Source: an uncultured Ignisphaera sp. (lineage in GTDB: Archaea; Thermoproteota; Thermoprotei_A; Sulfolobales; Ignisphaeraceae). Taken from it: 64,000 nt of DNA. The translations under genes and the position numbers were made by a program. The DNA is taken from assembly GCA_938074605.1 (NCBI GenBank), contig CALJEI010000002.1, positions 124,001 through 188,000 on the forward strand, in the 5' to 3' direction. The notes under the pieces were generated by a model. That model had not been told where the DNA came from and did no database searches. It was given only the letters and a program-made list of their open reading frames with translations. The first letter of the stretch is position 1, and every line of letters begins with the position of its first letter. This document shows, piece after piece, positions 26,261 to 38,050 of this stretch.

Positions 26261-27031
26261 TTAAGCCACTTTAGATGACCTATTTAATGAATATAGATAC
26301 CACATTCTATCCATAAATCTTTTGATTCTCTCACCCTTAGGGTTTAGCAGTATTTGATTAGGTGGCCCCCTCTCAATAATAGTACCTCCATCCATAAACA
26401 TTACTTCATGGGCAACCTTTATAGCAAAGCCAAGCTCATGTGTAACAACAATCATAGTCATACCATTTCTTGAAAGTTTCTCCATCACATTTAGAACCTC
26501 CCATATGAGCTCAGGGTCTAGAGCTGATGTAGGTTCATCAAATAGTATTATTTTAGGATCCATTGCAATAGCTCTAGCTATTGCTACACGTTGCTGTTGA
26601 CCTCCTGATAGCTGGGCTGGATATTTCCTCCATAGCTCCTCAGTAATACCAACTGATAGTAAGGCCTCCTTTGCTCTTCTCATTGCCTCTTCCCTTGGAA
26701 GTTTCTTCACCTTTATTAAACCAAGTAAGACATTATCTATAGCTGTAAGATGATTGAATAGATTGAAGTGTTGAAATACGAACCCTATTTGACTCCTAAT
26801 GTTATGTACATCTCTTCTCTCTGTAATTACATCACCATCAAGAATAATTCTACCTCTATCAGGTCTTACCAAAAGATTTATACATCTAAGTAAAGTTGAT
26901 TTACCGGCACCTGAAGGTCCTATGATAACTTTTGTCTCACCCCTTTTTACAGTAAAATTTATATTTTTTAGAATGACCTCTCGCCCATAGAACTTCCAGA
27001 GATTTTCAACCACTAAAATGTTGCTTTCCAT
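26261..27031 (-). CDS. Polar amino-acid ABC transporter ATP-binding protein
   Basis: 256 residues. Walker A GPSGAGKSTLL, Q-loop GFVFQHFNLF, signature LSGGQQQRVAIARA, Walker B ILFDEPTSALDPE and H-loop VTHELGFA are all intact, in the arrangement of GlnQ/HisP. Separated by 2 and 11 nt from the flanking permeases. Energises uptake of a polar amino acid. Confidence 0.93.
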   Translation of the reverse strand: MESNILVVENLWKFYGREVILKNINFTVKRGETKVIIGPSGAGKSTLLRCINLLVRPDRGRIILDGDVITERRDVHNIRSQIGFVFQHFNLFNHLTAIDNVLLGLIKVKKLPREEAMRRAKEALLSVGITEELWRKYPAQLSGGQQQRVAIARAIAMDPKIILFDEPTSALDPELIWEVLNVMEKLSRNGMTMIVVTHELGFAIKVAHEVMFMDGGTIIERGPPNQILLNPKGERIKRFMDRMWYLYSLNRSSKVA

Positions 27032-27042
27032 TAATAATTCAC

Positions 27043-27726
27043 CTAGCTTCCTATCATACCCATCTCTATAAGTCTTCTATGAAATCTGTTAGAAATGTAC
27101 GACAATGGATAGCATATACATAGATATATTAGTGAAACCAATAGTAGAGGCTTTAGATAATCTGCAATTACCTGTGCAACATGTACAGCTTGTGTAAAGA
27201 TTTCTGTAACGCCTATTGCATATGCTATTGAAGAATCTTTAAGAACTATCGAGAATTCATTAATCCACCCCGGGATAGCTATTCTAAATGCCTGTGGTAA
27301 AATAACGTGTCTGAACGCCTTCCACTTTGTTAAGCCTATTGCATAGGCAGCCTCAATCTGCTTCTCACTTACACCCTCTATAGCCCCCTTAAAAAGCTGC
27401 TCTTGATATGCTGAATCAACAAGTGTTATTCCTATTATAGCTGAATAGAGTGGTGGTAGTGGAAATCCAAATCTAGGTAAACCATAGTAAAAAATAAATA
27501 GAGCAAGGATTAGCGGTATTCCCCTTACAATCTTTACATACCACTCTACAGCTTTTACCAGTGGTCTAGGGCCGAAAACCTCTATGAACGAAAGTAGTAG
27601 TGCTACTATAGTGGCCAGTATAAAGCTTGCTATAGACAGAATGAATGTAGTAGTTATAGAGGAGAGTATTATATTTACATATGTAAAAAATTGTATATCC
27701 TTAATCCAGCTCATCACATTATTCAA
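27043..27726 (-). CDS. Polar amino-acid ABC transporter permease (first permease)
   Basis: 227 residues; VKIVRGIPLILALFIFYYGL is the family signature and AIGLTKWKAFRHVILPQAF the EAA loop. It overlaps the binding-protein gene by 4 nt. Paralogue of the permease at 25581. Confidence 0.88.
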   Translation of the reverse strand: MNNVMSWIKDIQFFTYVNIILSSITTTFILSIASFILATIVALLLSFIEVFGPRPLVKAVEWYVKIVRGIPLILALFIFYYGLPRFGFPLPPLYSAIIGITLVDSAYQEQLFKGAIEGVSEKQIEAAYAIGLTKWKAFRHVILPQAFRIAIPGWINEFSIVLKDSSIAYAIGVTEIFTQAVHVAQVIADYLKPLLLVSLIYLCICYPLSYISNRFHRRLIEMGMIGS

Positions 27727-28493
27727 CCGATGTACTTATTGATAATCTCTTGCCACTCCTTAGATTTTAGAAACACCTCTAGTACCCTATTTAGATTGTT
27801 CAAAAGCTCTGTATCATCCTTTCTAACTGCAAGACCATATTTTTCACCTGTCTCTATAACACATGAAATGATGACATCATAGTTTTTTGTAAATGCCTCT
27901 GCTACAGGAGTATCTATAACAACAGCATCTAAACGTCCATTAACTAAATCCTTTACAGCAAGAACATAGCTATCATAGCTTCTTACATCTATATTCTTTC
28001 CAGTACTTTCTATAAAATCAGTTAATAGCCCCTCAGCAGTAGTACCACTTTGTACACCCACAACCTTTCCAACCAAATCATCTAGACTTTTCGGCATGAA
28101 GTTAGAGGTCTTTGCCACAATTACTGCCTGATTTGCATCCCAGTATGGAGTTGTGAATGCTACAACCTTTGCCCGCTCACTGGTTATAGTTAAACCAGAT
28201 GCTATAACATCTATCTGATTATTTATTAAAGCTGGTATAAGACCATCAAAACTCATAGATATAATCTCGACCTCATAACCCAGTTTCTTTGCTAGTGCTT
28301 CAATAAGATCTATATCTATTCCAACTATTTTACCCTCTGGTGAAATGTATTCAAATGGTGGAAAGTCTGGTGAAGTTCCAACGCGTAGTATTTTCTTTGG
28401 TTTAGCATATTGGGGGTGGATGAGGAGCATATATGTTAATACTGCAGAAATTAGAACTACAAGTATTAGAATAGCTAATGCTATTCTATTCAC
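27723..28493 (-). CDS. Polar amino-acid ABC transporter substrate-binding protein
   Basis: 256 residues. An N-terminal hydrophobic anchor or signal (LAILILVVLISAVLTYMLLI) precedes a family 3 binding domain with LRVGTSPDFPPFEY, GIDIDLIEALAKKLGYEV and ASGLTITSERAKV. First gene of the transporter operon. The ligand is an amino acid (Gln, Arg, His or similar), not decidable by eye. Confidence 0.9.
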   Translation of the reverse strand: MNRIALAILILVVLISAVLTYMLLIHPQYAKPKKILRVGTSPDFPPFEYISPEGKIVGIDIDLIEALAKKLGYEVEIISMSFDGLIPALINNQIDVIASGLTITSERAKVVAFTTPYWDANQAVIVAKTSNFMPKSLDDLVGKVVGVQSGTTAEGLLTDFIESTGKNIDVRSYDSYVLAVKDLVNGRLDAVVIDTPVAEAFTKNYDVIISCVIETGEKYGLAVRKDDTELLNNLNRVLEVFLKSKEWQEIINKYIG

Positions 28494-28585
28494 TATATCT
28501 ACCTCTTTATAGTTCTTAGATAAAACAGCGAGAGGTATAGTTTTAAAGTTTTATGAATGCTAATATATTCAATTGTTCCAAAAAT

Positions 28586-30253
28586 TTATGTAAAGAGTAT
28601 AGCTCCTGTATATGCAGATGTTACCAGTTTGGAGTATCTAGCTAAATATCCCCTATGTTTGGCTTCTCGAGGCTTATATCTACTTAACCTTTCATTGATC
28701 TCCTCTTGAGGTATAAGTAAATCTACTCTACCCAGCTTAAGATCTATTTTAATCCTATCACCATTCTTTACAATAGCTATTGGTCCACCCTCAGCTGCCT
28801 CAGGAGATACGTGGCCTATAGATAACCCTCTTGTAGCTCCAGAAAACCTTCCATCTGTAATGAGCGCTACATCTCTATCAAGACCCATTCCAGCTAGGAT
28901 AGCAGTAGCAGTAAGCATCTCCCTCATACCAGGTCCACCCTTTGGCCCTTCATACCTTATCACAACTACATCACCCTTCATAACCTTTCCATTTAAGATT
29001 GCCTCAACAGCTTCCTCCTCACCGTCAAATACCTTTGCAATCCCTTCAAATATATATAGATCCTCAGAAACAGCTGAAATTTTAATTACAGCACCTAGTG
29101 GTGCTAATGATCCCTTAAGAATTTTTATACCACCCCGTAAATACCACGGATTGTCGATAGGTCTAATGACATCAGTTCTATAGTTTATAGCCTCATCAAT
29201 TATTTCTCTAATACTCTTTAAAGCTACAGTTATCCTATCTCTATGAATTAGTCCTTTCTTAGAAAGCTCTTTCATTACTGTAGATATTCCACCAGCCTCG
29301 TGAAGATCCTGGATATGGTGTGGTCCTGCTGGGCTTAACTTACATAGTGTTGGTGTTCTACTTGATATTTCTTCAAAGTCGTCAAGCGTTAAATTCACAT
29401 TAGCTTCAGCTGCTATAGCCATTAGGTGTAGAACAGTATTTGTTGAGCCACCTAAAGCCATATCTACAGCAATAGCATCTAAAAATGCTTCTCTCGTTAA
29501 TATCTTTCTAGATGTTATGCCATGTTTAACCAGCTCAACTATCATCATGCCAGTCTTCTTAGCAAGTCTGATTCTCTCAGCTGAAACTGCTGGAGCTGTG
29601 CCATTGCCAGGAAGAGAAATCCCTAAGGCTTCAGTTAATGCATTTAATGTATTAGCTGTAAACATTCCTGCGCATGAACCTATACCAGGACATGCTGTTT
29701 CCTCTATAGCTTTAAGCTCATTATAACTAATTTTACCTGCCTTAAATGCCCCTACAGCTTCAAAAACATCATGGAGGTCTATATCTCTTCCTCTATACCT
29801 TCCAGCAAGCATAGGGCCTCCTGAAATAAATATAGCAGGGATATCCAGCCTTGCTGCAGCCATCAACATACCCGGTATTATTTTATCACAAGAACCTATC
29901 AGAACTATTCCATCAAACTGATAGGCGTTCACCATAATTTCTATAGAGTCTGCAATAACTTCCCTTGAGGGTAGGGAATACTTCATACCACTATGACCCA
30001 TAGCAATACCATCACATAACCCAATCGTATTAAATTCAAGAGGTATTCCCCCAGCCAATCTAACACCTGCCTTTACAGCCTCTGCCACCTCTTTCAATTG
30101 CTTATGACCTGGAATAACCTCATTCCAAGAGTTGGCAATACCTATCATAGGTTTAGCTAGCTCTTCATCAGTTAGTCCAAGTGCCTTGAATAATGATCTG
30201 TGTGGTGCTCGTTCTATACCTTCTACCACAATTCTACTTCTCACAAATTCCAC
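28586..30253 (-). CDS. ilvD: Dihydroxy-acid dehydratase
   Basis: 555 residues. Dehydrates 2,3-dihydroxy-isovalerate and 2,3-dihydroxy-3-methylvalerate in Val/Ile synthesis. Cluster cysteines sit in [25 protein letters not shown] and [24 protein letters not shown] near the C-terminus is also diagnostic. It lies upstream of the amino-acid transporter and downstream of cimA, all on the minus strand, with a 90-nt gap to each, so promoters of its own are possible. Confidence 0.95.
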   Translation of the reverse strand: MEFVRSRIVVEGIERAPHRSLFKALGLTDEELAKPMIGIANSWNEVIPGHKQLKEVAEAVKAGVRLAGGIPLEFNTIGLCDGIAMGHSGMKYSLPSREVIADSIEIMVNAYQFDGIVLIGSCDKIIPGMLMAAARLDIPAIFISGGPMLAGRYRGRDIDLHDVFEAVGAFKAGKISYNELKAIEETACPGIGSCAGMFTANTLNALTEALGISLPGNGTAPAVSAERIRLAKKTGMMIVELVKHGITSRKILTREAFLDAIAVDMALGGSTNTVLHLMAIAAEANVNLTLDDFEEISSRTPTLCKLSPAGPHHIQDLHEAGGISTVMKELSKKGLIHRDRITVALKSIREIIDEAINYRTDVIRPIDNPWYLRGGIKILKGSLAPLGAVIKISAVSEDLYIFEGIAKVFDGEEEAVEAILNGKVMKGDVVVIRYEGPKGGPGMREMLTATAILAGMGLDRDVALITDGRFSGATRGLSIGHVSPEAAEGGPIAIVKNGDRIKIDLKLGRVDLLIPQEEINERLSRYKPREAKHRGYLARYSKLVTSAYTGAILFT

Positions 30254-30345
30254 CTAAAACATCTTTGCCTAGGCTTATATTCAATACATTAATCTTTAAT
30301 CTATAAAAATAGCTTTTAAAATTATAGTCAAACACCTACTACTGA

Positions 30346-31920
30346 CTATGGAAATAACGCATCTCCACTAACTATGGCAGTATTGGCAATTTTAAGCATC
30401 TTAATAGCACTATAGTATTCAATGCCGTCGATTAACGCCTTACCAAATGCATCTATTATATTCATTGAGACCCCCTGTGTTGACCATGACTGAAAACCAT
30501 CTGAAAACCTTACTGTAGCCCTGTATACACCATCTGGAAGTAGATTTATTGAAAATGAAACTACCTTTACCGTTTCGTATTCTGGTAGAAGTCTTTTAAC
30601 AACACCCTCAAAGGCTTTCCTTAAAGCTGCTATAGCATCTATGTCCATAGCTCTATCATTAATCTCATTAAGATTAACTATAGCTATTGAAACCCCTGTA
30701 GAATCTGTAAATATTGTCCAACTATATCTACTAATTATATCCCTCTTTAAATCAAGCTCCCTCAGCACCACTAAGGCTGCTGAAGCTGGAGCAATATTAA
30801 ATGCATACCCCTGTTTCTCAAGACTCTTAATTTTTGTTAATGCTTTTCTAATCCTCTCATCCCTCTTGCTAAAGTCTATCCCAAAATCCTTAAGTAGTGC
30901 AACTATGTTAGAGGCCCCTGAAAGCTCTGATACAACCACTATTCTGCTATTACCAACAATAGATGGATCTATATGCTCATATGCCCTAGGATTCTTTAAA
31001 ATAGCATCTACATGTACACCAGCCTTATGTGCAAATGCATATTCACCAACATACGGTTGATATGGATTTGGCTCTAAACCAGTAAGTCTATAAACTAATT
31101 GCGAAACTTCCTTCAACTTTTTAAAGCTTTCAATACTCTTTAATACCTTAAAATTCATCTTAAATGCTAGCGTTGGTAGAATTTGTACTAAATCAGCATT
31201 ACCTGTTCTTTCACCAATACCATTTATAGTACCTTGAATATGTCTAGCACCAGCTAGAACACCCATTAATGTATTTGCAACTGCACAACCAATATCGTTA
31301 TGCATATGGAGACCTACCTTAACCTTTACAGTATCGACAACCTTTCTTGTAATACTGTAAACCTCCATAGGCATAGTACTACCAGTTGTATCTGCAAGAA
31401 TAATTACAGAAGCACCTGCCTGTTCCGCAGTTTTAACGGCATTCAATGCATATTCAGGGTCTTCTTTATAGCCTTGATAAAAGTGTTCAGCATCAAATAG
31501 AACTTCTATGCCATGCGATTTTAAGTAGCTGATTGACTCATATATCATATCCAGATTAACATCCTTTGGAACCTCAAGTACATCATTGACATGCAAAGTC
31601 CATGTCTTTCCAAATAATACTGCTACATCTACATCTGCTCTTATAATAGCGTATAGATTTGGATCCTCATTCACACGTACGTTCTTCCTTCTAGTACTTC
31701 CAAAAGCTGCCACCCTTGAATAAGACAACTCATATCTCTTAATCTCCTTAAAAAATTCGTTATCCTTTGGATTTGAACCAGGCCATCCACCCTCTATATA
31801 GTCAATACCTAAATCATCTAGAGCTAAAGCAATTCTTATCTTATCCTCAATTGTAAGAGAGATTCCTGCTGCTTGTACACCATCTCTTAATGTTGTATCG
31901 AGAACTTCAACCTTGGATTT
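30346..31920 (-). CDS. cimA: (R)-citramalate synthase with C-terminal LeuA regulatory domain; start codon not identifiable
   Basis: Makes citramalate from pyruvate and acetyl-CoA, the threonine-independent entry to isoleucine. The catalytic metal motif LDTTLRDGVQAAGIS and GIDYIEGGWPGSNP (typical of CimA) lie upstream of the first ordinary start, TTG 31728, so that start would remove the active site. The frame is open to 31920, directly after an in-frame TAG, with no ATG/GTG/TTG/CTG/ATN at the expected place. AGGTGG lies just upstream. LHMHNDIGCAVAN and GIGERTGNADL follow, then a C-terminal allosteric domain (SINLLPDGVYRATVRFSDG). A one-base indel or base-call error near 31920 would explain the missing start. 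Confidence 0.85.
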   Translation of the reverse strand, partial: KSKVEVLDTTLRDGVQAAGISLTIEDKIRIALALDDLGIDYIEGGWPGSNPKDNEFFKEIKRYELSYSRVAAFGSTRRKNVRVNEDPNLYAIIRADVDVAVLFGKTWTLHVNDVLEVPKDVNLDMIYESISYLKSHGIEVLFDAEHFYQGYKEDPEYALNAVKTAEQAGASVIILADTTGSTMPMEVYSITRKVVDTVKVKVGLHMHNDIGCAVANTLMGVLAGARHIQGTINGIGERTGNADLVQILPTLAFKMNFKVLKSIESFKKLKEVSQLVYRLTGLEPNPYQPYVGEYAFAHKAGVHVDAILKNPRAYEHIDPSIVGNSRIVVVSELSGASNIVALLKDFGIDFSKRDERIRKALTKIKSLEKQGYAFNIAPASAALVVLRELDLKRDIISRYSWTIFTDSTGVSIAIVNLNEINDRAMDIDAIAALRKAFEGVVKRLLPEYETVKVVSFSINLLPDGVYRATVRFSDGFQSWSTQGVSMNIIDAFGKALIDGIEYYSAIKMLKIANTAIVSGDALFP

Positions 31921-32043
31921 CTAGACCACCTGTCACCATTTACACCCTGGTGTTAAGGTTAGGAATAATAGTCTGTATAGATAGATTAAAAAGCTTTTAT
32001 GATATAATAAAGGTTTAAATAAGATAAACTAATTTAAACAGTG

Positions 32044-33401
<1,358 letters not shown>

Positions 33402-33424
<23 letters not shown>

Positions 33425-35126
33425 GTAGTATCATCTCCCTTAGACTTCCACCTGGAGGAAGTGTTGGTAGGGACAACTCATCCCTTTTTATAGGAATTCT
33501 AATTACAGATGGTGTGTCTTCTCTTATACTCCTCTTTATAGCAACTGTAAGATCTTCATATGTCTGTACATCAAAGCCAAGTGCGCCCAGCCCTTCAGCA
33601 ATCTTGATGTAATCTATTGTAGACCCAAAGTCTACACTTATAATTCTACCACCGAAAAATAGATCTTGAACCTGCCTTACAAGTCCTAGCGTCCTATTAT
33701 CGAATATAGCCACTATGATAGGTATATCCTCATCGACAGCCGTTGACAGGTTATTCACAGTCATGAGAAACGAGCCATCGCCATCTAAGTCCATTACAAC
33801 CCTATTAGGCTGCGCTACTTTAGCGCCAATTGCTGCTGGTAAACCAAAGCCCATTGTACCCATTCCACCAGAGGTTATGAATGTCCGTGGTTCAAGAGCC
33901 TCCCAAAAAACTCCACACCACATTTGATGCTGACCAACACCTGTTGTAACTATAGCATCTCTTGGTAGTACTCCTCTAATTGTTTTTAGAACCCTCCATG
34001 GTTTTAGCCCCACACTATCTTCATCAACATAGTAGAATTGTGAATAGTAGTCTCTAAACTCATATATTCTTCTAATCCAATTTGACCTTTCAAATTTAAT
34101 TCCAATACACATCAGTGCGTCTATTAACTTCCTTAGAATAATCTTTGCATCACCTATTAGTGCTACATCAACATTTATTGGTAGCCTCTCTACATCTGTT
34201 GGATCAATATTTACTATAATAAACTTCTTTTTAGAGTTAGCGAGATCACTATATGATGTTATAGTTCTGTCACTAAGTCTTGCACCAATCACTAAAACAG
34301 CGTCAGATTCAAGAAATGCTATGTTGGCTTCAGCCCTCCCATAGTATCCCATCATCCCTATATAGAGGGGGTAGTCATTTGGTACAGCAGATTTCCCTAG
34401 AAGGGTTGACACTATAGGTGCTATAAGCATATCAGCTAATGTAACTATTTCATCTGCAGCCATTGATGTAACAGCTCCAGCGCCAACCAATATCAGTGGC
34501 TTTTCTGCATTAATTAGAATCTCTACTGCCTTCTTAATCTGTATAGAATTTATAGAGGTTGGAAATCGTCTAAATCCCCTAACATCTCCTCTGAAAAACC
34601 TTGTATCGCCATTCATAACTTTTTCATTAAAGATATCACGTGGTATATCTACTACTACAGGACCAGGGCGCCCTTCAGTAGCTATATAGAAGGCGTTGCT
34701 AAGCCATATAGGGATATCATTTACATTTCTTATCTGAATAACAAATTTCACAATATTTTGGACAACACCAGGAATGTCTGCTTCTTGAAATGACATCTTA
34801 CCTATTGACGTTCTGGGAACCTGGCCTGTTATTGCAATTACCGGTGAATTATCCCAGTAAGCAGTAGCTAAGCCAGTAACTAGATTAAGTGCACCTGGAC
34901 CAGAGGTGGCTGTACAGACACCGGGTTTACCTAGAGCTCTTGCATAGCCATCTGCTGCATGTGCTGCTCCTTGCTCATGCCTCATTAAGATGAGTCTCAT
35001 TTCTCCATTTTTAACGTATTCAACCAATGCATCATATAGCGTCATATTCGATAGACCAGGTATTCCAAATATTACATCCACATTCAATTCCTTTAGAGTC
35101 TTAGCTGTAAGTTCTGCTCCCCTCAA
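33402..35126 (-). CDS. ilvB: Acetolactate synthase large (catalytic) subunit
   Basis: 574 residues, a ThDP and FAD enzyme. IFGIPGLSNMTLYDAL, MRHEQGAAHAADGYARA (ThDP glutamate), ATSGPGALNLVTGLA and GDGSFLMTVNNLSTA (ThDP/Mg motif) are present. The TTG start at 35126 is supported by GGTG exactly 7 nt upstream. Head of the ilvBNC operon, divergent from leuA. Confidence 0.95.
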
Positions 35127-35480
35127 TAATAATCACCTAGAACACAATGATAACAATCATATTTGATGTGAATAATTGTATTAGTATATTTTTCTTTACC
35201 TTAAATTTATGGATGAATAATTTTATGTCACACCTCGGTACGGTTATTGAACTTGGAGTTCCATCTACCCCACCACATTGTTTAACCGCTAGTATAGTAA
35301 TAGAGGTTCTTGTACAGGGTTTTTAAACTTTTTACAGGTATCCATAGTTTAAATAGGTATATATCTAATGAATTTCAATTTATATCTATCTATAATAATT
35401 ATAATAGTTAGAGGGCCATAAATATTTAAATACCCCTTCTATAAAATTAAACTTATAACATATATTAATTTGAAGGAGGG
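35127..35480 (+). promoter_or_regulatory. Divergent ilvB / leuA control region
   Basis: 354 nt without a gene. A box A for leuA, ATATTTAAATA, is at 35422-35432, giving a start near 35453. A more GC-rich stretch at about 35227-35280 (ACACCTCGGTACGG...) stands out from the AT-rich background but I see no clear hairpin or leader peptide in it. Confidence 0.45.
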
Positions 35481-36650
35481 ATGTATATTGCTCCAACTCT
35501 GAATCCCATAAAAGATGAAAAAGAGAAATATATAAGGATATTCGATACTACATTACGTGACGGGGAACAAATGCCTGGTGTTTCTCTAAAGCCAAGTCAA
35601 AAACTTGAAATAGCATTAGCCCTAGAAGAGCTGGGGGTAGACTCTATAGAAGCTGGCTTTCCAATAACAAGCTTAGGGGAGTTTGAAGCTATTAAGATGA
35701 TAGCTAGGGAAGTAAGTTCATCTGAGGTTATAGCGTTAGCAAGATCGGTTAAGGATGATATAGATAGAGTTATTGATAGTGATGCTGATGCTATACATCT
35801 ATTTATAGCAACATCAGATATCCATATGAAATATAAACTTAAGCTATCGCCACAGCAAGTAATTGAAAGAGCTGTAACATCCGTTGAGTATGCTAGAACG
35901 CATGGACTTATAGTTGAGTTTAGCGCTGAAGATGCTACTAGATCAAATCCAGAGTTTTTAGCCCAAGTATTTCAAGCTGTAGTTAATGCTGGTGCATCTA
36001 GAATTGATATTGCTGATACTGTTGGTGTTGCCTATCCTAGCCTTATGGCAAGGCTTGTTAACTATATAAAGAATAATGTAAAAGGAGATTATATAATTAG
36101 TGTTCATTGTCACGATGACTTTGGTATGGCTGTAGCAAATAGTATTGCAGGAATTGAAGCGGGAGCTAGTCAAGTACATGCAACTATTCTAGGTGTTGGT
36201 GAAAGAGCTGGCAATGCAGCTCTAGAGGAGGTTACTGCAGCCATAAAGTTTATACTGGGCTACAACACTAGAGTAAGGTTTGAAAACATTAACAGAGTTG
36301 CACAGCTTGTTGCTGAGAAATATAGCTTAGTAATACCACCTAATAAGGCTATTGTTGGCCATAATGCATTTTCACATGAATCCGGCATACATGTACACGG
36401 CATTTTAAGCCATCCACTAACCTATGAACCTATAGATCCATCTATTGTAGGTGCTGAAAGGAGAATTGTTATAGGTAAGCATAGCGGTAGACATGCAATA
36501 ATATTCATACTGAAGCAGCTTGGCTATGAACCAAGTAATGATATTGTAGATTTTGTTCTTAGAAAAGTAAAGGAACTAGCTGATCAAGGTATAAAAATAG
36601 ATTACAGAACCATAGAGGATATCATTAGAGAAGTAGCTGGTGATAAGTAG
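35481..36650 (+). CDS. leuA: 2-isopropylmalate synthase, short form without regulatory domain
   Basis: 389 residues. RIFDTTLRDGEQMPGVS (catalytic motif), SVHCHDDFGMAVAN, GVGERAGNAALEEV and SHESGIHVHGI are diagnostic of the LeuA/AksA group. It stops after the catalytic and linker regions; the roughly 120-residue C-terminal leucine-binding domain is absent, so feedback by leucine through that domain is not expected. GGAGGG abuts the ATG at 35481 with no spacer; an in-frame ATT at 35487 would have a normal 7-nt spacing. The following leuB starts right after its stop, supporting leucine synthesis over an AksA-type role. Confidence 0.85.
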   Translation: MYIAPTLNPIKDEKEKYIRIFDTTLRDGEQMPGVSLKPSQKLEIALALEELGVDSIEAGFPITSLGEFEAIKMIAREVSSSEVIALARSVKDDIDRVIDSDADAIHLFIATSDIHMKYKLKLSPQQVIERAVTSVEYARTHGLIVEFSAEDATRSNPEFLAQVFQAVVNAGASRIDIADTVGVAYPSLMARLVNYIKNNVKGDYIISVHCHDDFGMAVANSIAGIEAGASQVHATILGVGERAGNAALEEVTAAIKFILGYNTRVRFENINRVAQLVAEKYSLVIPPNKAIVGHNAFSHESGIHVHGILSHPLTYEPIDPSIVGAERRIVIGKHSGRHAIIFILKQLGYEPSNDIVDFVLRKVKELADQGIKIDYRTIEDIIREVAGDK

Positions 36651-37679
36651 ATGTCCACACCATATCTTATTACAGTCATAGAAGGTGATGGTATAGGTCC
36701 AGAGGTTATGTCAGCAGCATTAAATGTGCTAGAGAGGGTTAAGAAGAGTTATAGCCTTAATGTTGACATAGTCAAGATTGAAGCAGGTGACAAGGCTTTA
36801 GCAAAATTTGGTTTAGCTATACCCGAAGAGTCTTGGCGGATAATAAAGTCGTCTGATGCAATCTTAAAAGGCCCTGTTGGTGAATCAGCTGGTGATGTTG
36901 TTGTTAAAATACGAAGGGGGCTAGACCTTTATGCAAATATTAGACCTGCTAAAGTTTATCCAGGTGTGAAAGCTTTGAAGGATAATGTGGATTTAGTTAT
37001 TGTTAGGGAGAATACAGAGGATGTATATATAAGGGCTGAATACCTACTACCAGAAGATGTAGCTATTGCCTTGAGGGTTATAAGTAAAAGAGCATGTAGA
37101 AGAATTGCAAAGATTGCCTTCGATACTGCATTTAAAAGACGGAAACATGTAACGGTAGTCCACAAAGCCAATGTTCTATCGCTATCCGACGGCCTCTTTA
37201 AAAACACAGTATTTGAATTGGGTAAAGCTATGTATCCAGACATTACAGTTGATGAAATGTATATAGATGCAGCTGTTATGGATCTTGTAAGAAGACCAGA
37301 GCGATTTGATGTTATAGTAACAACCAATTTATATGGCGATATATTAAGCGATTTAGCTGCTTATGTCACAGGTAGTATAGGACTGGCGGCCTCTGCAAAT
37401 ATCGGCGATGATAAGGCTATGTTTGAACCTATACATGGTGCAGCATTTGATATTGCTGGTAAGGGAGTGGCTAACCCAACAGCAATGATACTGTCGCTCT
37501 CATGGCTACTTAAATGGCTTGGTGAAAAAAAGAATGATGTAAATATGTCGGCAGCTGGAAGAGAGATTGAGAATGCTGTTATTGATACACTTGCAAGAGG
37601 TGAAAAACTAACTCCCGATCTTGGAGGAGGTGCTTCAACACAGGAATTTACTGAAGCAATAATATCAAGAATTATTTAA
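36651..37679 (+). CDS. leuB: 3-isopropylmalate dehydrogenase
   Basis: 342 residues. EGDGIGPEV, the substrate helix AGDVVVKIRRGLDLYANIRP (no S-x-N isocitrate motif), RENTEDVYIRAE, HKANVLSLSDGLF and GDDKAMFEPIHGAAFDIAGK. The DVVVK-R helix resembles Sulfolobus LeuB as I remember it. It starts directly after the leuA stop codon and its end overlaps hisI by 4 nt on the opposite strand. Contrast with the isocitrate-type paralogue at 2695. Confidence 0.9.
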   Translation: MSTPYLITVIEGDGIGPEVMSAALNVLERVKKSYSLNVDIVKIEAGDKALAKFGLAIPEESWRIIKSSDAILKGPVGESAGDVVVKIRRGLDLYANIRPAKVYPGVKALKDNVDLVIVRENTEDVYIRAEYLLPEDVAIALRVISKRACRRIAKIAFDTAFKRRKHVTVVHKANVLSLSDGLFKNTVFELGKAMYPDITVDEMYIDAAVMDLVRRPERFDVIVTTNLYGDILSDLAAYVTGSIGLAASANIGDDKAMFEPIHGAAFDIAGKGVANPTAMILSLSWLLKWLGEKKNDVNMSAAGREIENAVIDTLARGEKLTPDLGGGASTQEFTEAIISRII

Positions 37680-38050
37680 TGACTATTGAATACACTTAAA
37701 CCTCTATAGAAGCATGTATAGTTACCTGTATGGCATATAGGACCCTGTGACTTAACAAAAACTAATACAGCATCACCATCGCAGTCAACCCTAAGATCAA
37801 AAACAATTTGATAGTTACCACTTGTTTCTCCCTTTAGCCATAACCTCCCTCTAGTTAGTGACCATAGATGTAGATACCCTGTTGTTAATGTCTTTATAAG
37901 AGCCTCCCTATTCATATGTCCAACCATTAAAACCTCTCTACTCTCTACATCTTGTATAACTGCTATCACGGTTCCTTGTTCATGTCTAAAGCGCAACTCA
38001 TTTGCGATCTTCTCAGCTACCTCTATTGATACCCTCAGCATCTTATCCAC
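37676..38050 (-). CDS. hisI: Phosphoribosyl-AMP cyclohydrolase
   Basis: 124 residues, HisI without a fused HisE. EVLMVGHMNREALIKTL, SLTRGRLWLKGETSGN and DLRVDCDGDAVL (metal aspartates and cysteine) are the family core. Third step of histidine synthesis. Last gene of the nine-gene minus-strand his operon, overlapping hisH by 16 nt. Confidence 0.95.
   Translation of the reverse strand: MDKMLRVSIEVAEKIANELRFRHEQGTVIAVIQDVESREVLMVGHMNREALIKTLTTGYLHLWSLTRGRLWLKGETSGNYQIVFDLRVDCDGDAVLVFVKSQGPICHTGNYTCFYRGLSVFNSH

Noticed and set aside
31770-31800. GGATTTGAACCAGG resembling an antisense tRNA T-arm
   Set aside because: It lies inside the cimA frame coding for WPGSNPKDN and lacks other tRNA elements.
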